This document shows positions 16,063 through 20,862 of a stretch of DNA of 20,862 bases, one piece after another (the first letter of the stretch is position 1; each line of letters begins with the position of its first letter). Where the stretch lies: NCBI GenBank assembly GCA_001412365.1, contig LKUE01000007.1:1-20862 (forward strand), given 5' to 3'. The DNA is from Desulfuromonas sp. SDB. GTDB taxonomy: Bacteria > SDB-A. The position numbers and the translations under genes were made by a program. The notes below the pieces were generated by a model that made no database searches, was not told where the DNA came from, and worked only from the letters and a program-made list of their open reading frames with translations.

Positions 16063-16999
16063 GAAGGATAAAAGTTAATCTTTTCTTGATTTCTTCGACA
16101 ATACGCCAGGCAACTTCCAATGCCCTGAGCGCGTCCTGGGCATCCACTTCGGGATGAGAATTTTTATGGATGGATGATATAAATGAATCAATTTCCAAAT
16201 CCAGAGGTTCACCCTGGGCATCTTCAATAGTATCCATTTGAATAGTTCCTTTGCCGTTCTCAAAATTTCTTCTGCAGATTTCTACTTTTCTTTCCTGATA
16301 GTCAACAGAGATATAAGCGTCTGCTTGAAAAAAACGAATTTTTCTTTTTGCCTTGGTAGCTACCCGGGAAACCATAAAATTAGCAATGGCTTGATTTTCA
16401 AATTCAACCCGGGCATTGGCAATATCAATTTCATTGGAGAGAATGGGAGCACCGATAGCTGAAATGGATTTAACCGGGCTATTGATATACTGCAGGGCAA
16501 TGTCAATATCATGAATCATCAAATCCAACACCACCGCTACATCTAAACCTCTATCGGTAGGAAATCCAATTCGATGGCTTTCAATAAAAATGGGATTTTT
16601 TATAATATCCTTTACAATACGATAGGCAGGATTAAACCTTTCGGAATGACCCACCTGTAAAACTAAATTGTTATTCCGGGCAATATCAATCAACTGTTTT
16701 GCTTCCTGCATATGAACGGTTATAGGTTTTTCCACCAATAAGTGCTTTCTGCGGGATAAAACCTGTTTGGCAATGTGATAGTGGGTGGAAGCGGGAGTAG
16801 CCAGAGAAACCGCATCTACCTTTTCCAAAAGCTGATCCTGAGATTGAAAGGAAATACATTGATACTTATTGGCGATAAATTCCGCTCTTTCCGGATCAAT
16901 ATCGTATATGCCGATTAAATTACCCTTTTGCTCATAAATCCGGGCATGATGATTGCCCAGATGACCCACCCCAATTACCCCGGTTCTTAAATTACTCAT
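16028..16999 (-). CDS. Gfo/Idh/MocA dehydrogenase, possibly UDP-GlcNAc 3-dehydrogenase (GnnA-like)
   Basis: The 323-residue protein has an N-terminal NAD(P) Rossmann fold, with GVIGVGHLG at 7-15 and acidic residues after beta-2 (YDIDPERA). It also has the active-site EKP (90-92, Lys91), GHSERFNP (117-124) and DLMIHDIDIAL with Asp159 and His163. It oxidises a sugar or sugar nucleotide. Oxidoreductases of this form often lie directly before lpxB in lipid A clusters. In Acidithiobacillus and Leptospira, GnnA makes 3-keto UDP-GlcNAc, which GnnB aminates to allow amide-linked acyl chains at position 3. That role is inferred from position only; no aminotransferase is in the window. Its stop region holds the lpxB start (35-base overlap), and it begins eight bases inside the acpS end. 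Confidence 0.82.
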   Translation of the reverse strand: MSNLRTGVIGVGHLGNHHARIYEQKGNLIGIYDIDPERAEFIANKYQCISFQSQDQLLEKVDAVSLATPASTHYHIAKQVLSRRKHLLVEKPITVHMQEAKQLIDIARNNNLVLQVGHSERFNPAYRIVKDIIKNPIFIESHRIGFPTDRGLDVAVVLDLMIHDIDIALQYINSPVKSISAIGAPILSNEIDIANARVEFENQAIANFMVSRVATKAKRKIRFFQADAYISVDYQERKVEICRRNFENGKGTIQMDTIEDAQGEPLDLEIDSFISSIHKNSHPEVDAQDALRALEVAWRIVEEIKKRLTFILHDHAENIDHHR

Positions 17000-17384
17000 A
17001 TTTATTGTTTCCTGTTTCCAAGATTACCATAGCTATTGCTACCTCATCAGTATGGGATATTGAAACCCATGTTTTAATATTACCTGTAATTCTAATCACT
17101 TTGTCTGAAATATTCAATAAAGGTTTACCTGTTTTTTTATGGCTTAAAATTGAAAAATCATGAAAATTCATTTCTCCGTCCAGCCCCGTACCTAATGCCT
17201 TTAAAGCTGCTTCCTTGGCGGCAAATCTCCCCGCCAAATAATTATACCGGGTAGAACCTAATTTATAAAATTCATCAATTTCCTCAGCAGTTAATATCCT
17301 CTGTACAAATTTCAAATTAAAGCGGAGGTAAATATTTTTTATCCGGATTATATCAACTAAATCAACACCTATTCCCCTGATCAT
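16992..17384 (-). CDS. acpS: Holo-ACP synthase AcpS
   Basis: AcpS moves 4'-phosphopantetheine from CoA to a serine of acyl carrier protein. It thereby activates ACP for fatty acid synthesis and for LPS acyltransferases. With the start at 17384 it has 130 residues, the normal size. It opens MIRGIGVDLVDI (metal-binding Asp8) and has RFAAKEAALKALG with Glu58, then HDFSI, KKTGKP and VSISHTDEVAIA. The frame is open for 44 more codons upstream, but that part lies inside the nucleoside-kinase gene, has no family similarity, and would give a 174-residue protein. The 17384 ATG comes one base after the kinase stop (TGA-T-ATG), which points to coupled translation. Confidence 0.94.
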   Translation of the reverse strand: MIRGIGVDLVDIIRIKNIYLRFNLKFVQRILTAEEIDEFYKLGSTRYNYLAGRFAAKEAALKALGTGLDGEMNFHDFSILSHKKTGKPLLNISDKVIRITGNIKTWVSISHTDEVAIAMVILETGNNKYE

Positions 17385-17385
17385 A

Positions 17386-19008
17386 TCAATACTCAAAAAC
17401 ACTGCCCCCGATAAATTCTCTGAGCACAGAATTAAAGGGAACATACTTGGTATCCACAGGAAGAAAATAATCCAATATTCCCAGTAATCTCTGGGCTTCT
17501 TCATAAGCAGGATCATCTAATTCAATTTCACTCAATAACTTTTCGGCAATGGGTTTTAATGCAGATATTTCATAAATCAATGCAGAATTAAACATCGCAT
17601 CTGCAGTTTCCTGAAATGGAAAAATCCAGCGATTTTCACCTCTTCTGATACTGTACCACCTGTTTATAGTTTCAGAGGCGGTATAGCTTCTGAACTTGCT
17701 ATCTCTGACTATTCTTCTGATCATCCGGCAATCAGTGGTGGCAAAGCGGTTATGATCATCCAGGTTAACCTGGGTTAATGCGCTTGCATAAATTTTAAAT
17801 TTTATTTGATCGTCAAAAACCTCGGTTAATTTATCATTGAGGGCATGAATTCCCTCAATAATAATCGGATGCCCCGGCTGAAGCTTAAATTTCCTTTTGG
17901 ATTCCTTCTTGGTTCCTGAATTGAAATCAAATTTTGGCAAATTAACCTGCTTTCCATCCAGCAGCTGATCAACTGTAGCTTGAAACAATTTCATATCCAG
18001 AGCTCGGGGAGACTCAAAATCATAATTACCCTGCTCATCTTTAGGAGTATCTTCCCTGTCTAAAAAGAAATTATCCAGGGACAGAGCTATGGGTCGGAGA
18101 CCATTGACCAACAGAGCAATTTTCAGTCTCCGGGAAAAGGTGGTTTTACCCGAAGAACTAGGACCGGATATTAAAATCAGCCTCTTCTGCCGGTCTGCGT
18201 AAATTTCATCGGCTATAGCTGATATTTTTTTCTCATGGAGAGCTTCGGCAACATTTATTATCTGCCTCCCCTGATTCTCGGCTATGGCTGTATTCAATTG
18301 ACCGGTGTTAAGAACTTCTAAAATCTGAATCCATCTGCGGTGCTCATGGTAAACTTTAAATAACTTTTTCTGCCCCTCCCAACGGATTAATTTATCCGGC
18401 TGGTCCAGGGTGGGAAAATGGATTACTACCCCCGGATGATAAGGGATTAATGACCACCATTTCAATATTCCCGTCCGGGGGGCAATAGGTCCGGTATAAC
18501 TGTCCACCACCGGTCCTGAACGGTAAATGACCAGTTGGGTAGAGGGTAAATCCCTTAAAAGTCTCACCGTGTCATAACGACCTTCCCTCCGAAATAAATT
18601 CAAACCCTGTTCCTTGGTTATTCTTTCCCGCTCAATAACTTCATCTTTAGCAATAATCTTTTCCATTCTCTTAGCTAATATTTCAATCTCATCTTTGGTG
18701 GGTAAAACCGGTGATACTATCTCACAGTAATATCCTGAAGACATGGAATGATTTACCAGCAAATCAGTATCTCTGAATATTTCACTCACCGCCCTCCATA
18801 GTATAAAACACAAAGTCCTCTGATAAATACGCTGACCTTCCATGTCTGATATCCGGATTGGTTTGAGTACACCCTGTTGTTCAGCCGGCAACATTAAATC
18901 AACACTTACTCCATTTACCCAGCATCCAATTAATCCTTGTTCTGAAATCTGATGTTCTTTGATAAAATCTAAAGGTATTTGTCCCTTTTCAATGGGAATA
19001 TTTTTCAT
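17386..19008 (-). CDS. Udk-like nucleoside kinase with ThrRS-like N-terminal region
   Basis: The 540-residue protein has two parts. Residues 1 to about 250 resemble the TGS and second additional domains of threonyl-tRNA synthetase, with VNHSMSSGYYCEIVSP around 85-100. The HxxxH zinc/editing pattern is not evident there. Residues from about 275 onward form a uridine kinase/phosphoribulokinase P-loop domain: ISGPSSSGKTTFSRR (P-loop GPSSSGKTT at 282-290), SLDNFFLDREDTP, NYDFESPRALD, IIEGIHALND and RRIVRDSKFR. Proteins of this layout are widely annotated as nucleoside kinase. The substrate is probably a nucleoside, but it is not proven for the two-domain form. The ATG at 19008 follows the zinc-ribbon gene after 13 bases with AAGGATT upstream, and acpS follows it directly. 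Confidence 0.88.
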   Translation of the reverse strand: MKNIPIEKGQIPLDFIKEHQISEQGLIGCWVNGVSVDLMLPAEQQGVLKPIRISDMEGQRIYQRTLCFILWRAVSEIFRDTDLLVNHSMSSGYYCEIVSPVLPTKDEIEILAKRMEKIIAKDEVIERERITKEQGLNLFRREGRYDTVRLLRDLPSTQLVIYRSGPVVDSYTGPIAPRTGILKWWSLIPYHPGVVIHFPTLDQPDKLIRWEGQKKLFKVYHEHRRWIQILEVLNTGQLNTAIAENQGRQIINVAEALHEKKISAIADEIYADRQKRLILISGPSSSGKTTFSRRLKIALLVNGLRPIALSLDNFFLDREDTPKDEQGNYDFESPRALDMKLFQATVDQLLDGKQVNLPKFDFNSGTKKESKRKFKLQPGHPIIIEGIHALNDKLTEVFDDQIKFKIYASALTQVNLDDHNRFATTDCRMIRRIVRDSKFRSYTASETINRWYSIRRGENRWIFPFQETADAMFNSALIYEISALKPIAEKLLSEIELDDPAYEEAQRLLGILDYFLPVDTKYVPFNSVLREFIGGSVFEY

Positions 19009-19021
19009 AGGTTGTAATCCT

Positions 19022-19735
19022 TCATTTTAAAGCATTTAAGGGAATCTCTAACTTCAATTCCTCACTTCGATAAAATCCCTGCTTTTGTGAAAAACCAATT
19101 GCAACTAAAATCTGTTTTTGCAATTCCCAACTGAAATCAATGAAATGTATAAAATTATTTTCCCTGGCCCTGTTGTTCTGAATTAAATTTTTACCGATAA
19201 AGTAAGCTTCCTGTGAATTTATAATTACGGGGAGGTCTAAATTCCGGTAGGTCTTCTCCAATTCCGTTTCGACATTGATATTTACCAAACCATATTTCAG
19301 TCCGTATTGAAGCAGATTTTTCATCTGGAAAGCCGGAATCCAAACTTCAGCAGTATAGGGGGGTTTAGGTATCTTCGCTTCTGAAAGTTTATATCCCGCA
19401 GTTTCCAGAATCTCATAATTCACTTCCCGGTTCTGATATCTGATATCACTAATTGAAAAATCAAGAGGACTCTGCATAGACATGCCCGAGGTAATATGAT
19501 CCATATCCAATAAGAAAATTTCATGTTCTATCACGTTACCGGTTAAAATATAAAAGGGAATGAAAAATTGATAACGGTCAGATTGATAACTTCTAAATTT
19601 GATCTGCTGCTCTTGGGCATCCACAGTTTGATGGGCTAACAGGCATCTATCACATATAAATACCTGTTCCTGTTTTTGAGGATCAAGATGATTTCCGCAT
19701 TTCTTGCATACCAGAGGAACAACTTTAACTGCCAT
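19022..19735 (-). CDS. Zinc-ribbon protein, function unknown
   Basis: The 237-residue protein starts with a four-cysteine zinc ribbon: CxxC at 10/13 and CxxC at 28/31. A mixed alpha/beta region follows. Two phrases stand out, FFIPFYILTG (about 58-67) and WIPAFQMKN (about 125-135). Similar 'IPxF/IPxW' phrases occur in the preceding zinc-ribbon gene, so the two may share a fold or act together. There is no signal peptide or transmembrane helix, so it is probably cytosolic, perhaps on the membrane face next to its neighbour. The ATG at 19735 has AAAGG six bases upstream and overlaps the preceding gene by 11 bases. I do not recognise a named family and assign no function. Confidence 0.72.
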   Translation of the reverse strand: MAVKVVPLVCKKCGNHLDPQKQEQVFICDRCLLAHQTVDAQEQQIKFRSYQSDRYQFFIPFYILTGNVIEHEIFLLDMDHITSGMSMQSPLDFSISDIRYQNREVNYEILETAGYKLSEAKIPKPPYTAEVWIPAFQMKNLLQYGLKYGLVNINVETELEKTYRNLDLPVIINSQEAYFIGKNLIQNNRARENNFIHFIDFSWELQKQILVAIGFSQKQGFYRSEELKLEIPLNALK

Positions 19736-20714
19736 AATAATCCTTTACCAGATATCCTGCAATTAATCCTAAACCAATCAATCCTAAAAAACTCATCCAT
19801 GATCCCCGGGTTATTAAAAATCCCGAAGCAAAGGAAACCAGACTGGTCAGACTACTTTCCAATAAGCTTTTCATCATTGGCTTAGGGATTACTTTGTCAA
19901 TTGGTTTGACTGTCCTGCCAAAAACCTTTAAATCTACCCCGTCTACCAGAACCATTCCTTCCTGGCGCTCGGAGGCAAATCTAACCAGATAAACCGGATG
20001 AAAAATTATACAGAGATTGTAATTTATTACTTCCAAAGATATATGCAGATAATCATAATCATCCTGATTGTAATTAGAAGTTATCTTTTCCTGGAGTTTT
20101 TGTCTGAAAATTCTCAATGCTTCATCACTATTTTTCTCAGGAAAGAAAATTTTGCCAAATTTATTCATTTTATCTTCATCAAATAGCCCTAAGTTAAAAT
20201 TCTTCTCCAGTTGGTCGAAATCCAGAGACTGATAGTGTTCTCTTATAAAGCTGTTGTCCACATAGTGGATTGTGCTGTTGGTATCCACTATTCGTTTAAC
20301 TAAATCACCGCCTTCTTTTCGAAAATAAGTCTGGGAAGAACCATCTCCGGTTTGAACAACGTAGGGAACAGTTTTAATTTTAAATCTTCCTGAAATCCAT
20401 CCAATTATTCTTCCCGAAGCCCTCCACACCGGTATGTACAATCCATCTTCATCTAAAATTCTGTAACTTTCACCATTAAGCAAATTACTAATATTGCTAC
20501 GGGCAATTTTCAGTAAATCTGAGGAGTGGGGGTTCCACCTGTAACTGAAAATTCCCCCGGTTAAAACAATTTTAATAAACTGTCCGCAATTTCTGCACTG
20601 GCAGGCTTTACTTCCGCTTATATAATTAACCGGTCCTGCGCAAAATGGACAGGATATAGAAATATTGAGGTTAGTGGACTGCTCCTGAGAACTATCTAAT
20701 TCTTTATCCGCCAG
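19725..20714 (-). CDS. Zinc-ribbon membrane protein, function unknown (start uncertain)
   Basis: From the CTG at 20714 this is 329 residues. A zinc ribbon lies near the N-terminus (CPFC, then CQCRNC about 15 residues later). A beta-rich middle contains YIPVWRASGRIIGW and HPVYLVRFASE followed by VLVDGVDLKVFG. One or two transmembrane helices end the protein (the last 45 residues, LTSLVSFASGFLI and FLGLIGLGLIAGYLV). The frame could start at a GTG at 20789 (354 residues), but those extra residues overlap a different coding frame entering from the right. The CTG has a perfect AGGAGG six bases upstream; ATT codons just before it are alternatives. The protein is probably an inner-membrane protein with its zinc ribbon in the cytosol, paired with the next gene (11-base overlap). 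No function can be assigned. Confidence 0.7.
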   Translation of the reverse strand: MADKELDSSQEQSTNLNISISCPFCAGPVNYISGSKACQCRNCGQFIKIVLTGGIFSYRWNPHSSDLLKIARSNISNLLNGESYRILDEDGLYIPVWRASGRIIGWISGRFKIKTVPYVVQTGDGSSQTYFRKEGGDLVKRIVDTNSTIHYVDNSFIREHYQSLDFDQLEKNFNLGLFDEDKMNKFGKIFFPEKNSDEALRIFRQKLQEKITSNYNQDDYDYLHISLEVINYNLCIIFHPVYLVRFASERQEGMVLVDGVDLKVFGRTVKPIDKVIPKPMMKSLLESSLTSLVSFASGFLITRGSWMSFLGLIGLGLIAGYLVKDYYGS

Positions 20715-20862
20715 AATAATCCTCCTATGGTTAACAACACCCAAAGCCCCAAGCCCAGGGGTAAACTTATCAGGGATAGCAATCCGCACAAAACTGCAGT
20801 AATTGATATTAGCATATTTACAATAATTTTTTTCTTTTTTAAATTTTCCTTTTTAATTAAAA
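20696..20862 (-). CDS. Membrane protein C-terminal fragment (continues past right edge)
   Basis: A frame with no stop from the window's right edge to a TAG at 20696-20698 encodes at least 54 residues. It has a lysine-rich stretch (LKKKKIIV), then two hydrophobic segments around ITAVLCGLLSLISL and GLGLWVLLTIGGLF, then the end RIKN. An ATG at 20815 inside it would give a 39-residue small membrane protein, but the frame stays open beyond, so it is more likely the tail of a longer membrane protein. It overlaps the long form of the zinc-ribbon gene by about 94 bases in another frame. With the CTG start there, the overlap drops to 19 bases, in line with other overlaps in this run. The family is not recognisable from this fragment. 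Confidence 0.5.
   Translation of the reverse strand, partial: LIKKENLKKKKIIVNMLISITAVLCGLLSLISLPLGLGLWVLLTIGGLFWRIKN
20721..20726 (-). promoter_or_regulatory. Perfect AGGAGG before a candidate CTG start
   Basis: The minus strand reads AGGAGG, ending six bases before CTG at 20714. In the zinc-ribbon frame these six bases would otherwise be two Arg codons (AGG AGG). It is the strongest Shine-Dalgarno sequence near this start and lies inside the last codons of the upstream frame, as expected for coupled translation. Confidence 0.55.

Noticed and set aside
17385-17516. 44-codon upstream extension of acpS
   Set aside because: It overlaps the nucleoside-kinase gene in another frame and precedes the universal AcpS start region GIGVDL; the 130-residue form matches the family.
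8387-20862. Whole region as a defence island or mobile element
   Set aside because: No integrase, transposase, nuclease-helicase set, direct repeats or tRNA boundary was seen; the genes are mainly envelope and housekeeping functions in a coherent operon.

Overview
The window is AT-rich, protein-dense bacterial DNA from a diderm (LPS-bearing) organism. Three things point to the Fibrobacteres-Chlorobi-Bacteroidetes (FCB) supergroup, most likely an uncultured candidate phylum: a Bat operon end (BatC-like tail plus BatD), a secreted M1 peptidase ending in a type IX-like C-terminal sorting domain, and an uncharacterised pair of zinc-ribbon proteins. The phylum cannot be named from the sequence alone. 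No tRNA, rRNA, CRISPR, IS element or phage gene was seen.

Layout: (1) 1-1933, plus strand: the Gln/Asp-repeat tail of a BatC-like protein followed by batD. (2) 1977-7141, minus strand: a five-gene run read TPR protein > mutL > miaA > rodA > comF. It joins mismatch repair, tRNA isopentenylation, cell-wall elongation and a ComF-type phosphoribosyltransferase, with short gaps or overlaps throughout. (3) 7142-7690: the only long non-coding stretch, a divergent intergenic region with two candidate promoters and possible gene remnants. (4) 7691-8362, plus strand: a PHP-domain metallohydrolase. (5) 8387-20862, minus strand: a continuous run of twelve genes, almost all overlapping or within about 15 bases of each other. 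It reads membrane-protein tail > zinc-ribbon membrane protein > zinc-ribbon protein > Udk-like nucleoside kinase > acpS > Gfo/Idh/MocA dehydrogenase > lpxB > DUF374 acyltransferase > waaA > lpxK > BadF-type sugar kinase > M1 aminopeptidase.

The core of region 5 is a lipid A/Kdo assembly unit. AcpS makes the holo-ACP on which the lipid A acyl chains are carried, and LpxB forms the lipid A disaccharide. LpxK phosphorylates the disaccharide, WaaA adds Kdo, and the DUF374 protein is a likely acyltransferase. The dehydrogenase next to lpxB is of the type that in some bacteria makes a 3-keto UDP-GlcNAc for amide-linked lipid A. lpxA, lpxC, lpxD, msbA and the matching aminotransferase are not in the window.

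Several starts were revised by eye. acpS begins at 17384, one base after the kinase stop. The TPR gene begins at 7141 behind a clear ribosome-binding site. mutL begins at the ATG at 6640. The zinc-ribbon membrane protein may begin at a CTG at 20714 behind a perfect AGGAGG, because its longer frame overlaps the tail of another coding frame entering from the right edge. The points most worth a second look are the MiaA P-loop lacking its Thr/Ser, the zinc-ribbon pair with its unusual start, and the possible amide-type lipid A pathway.
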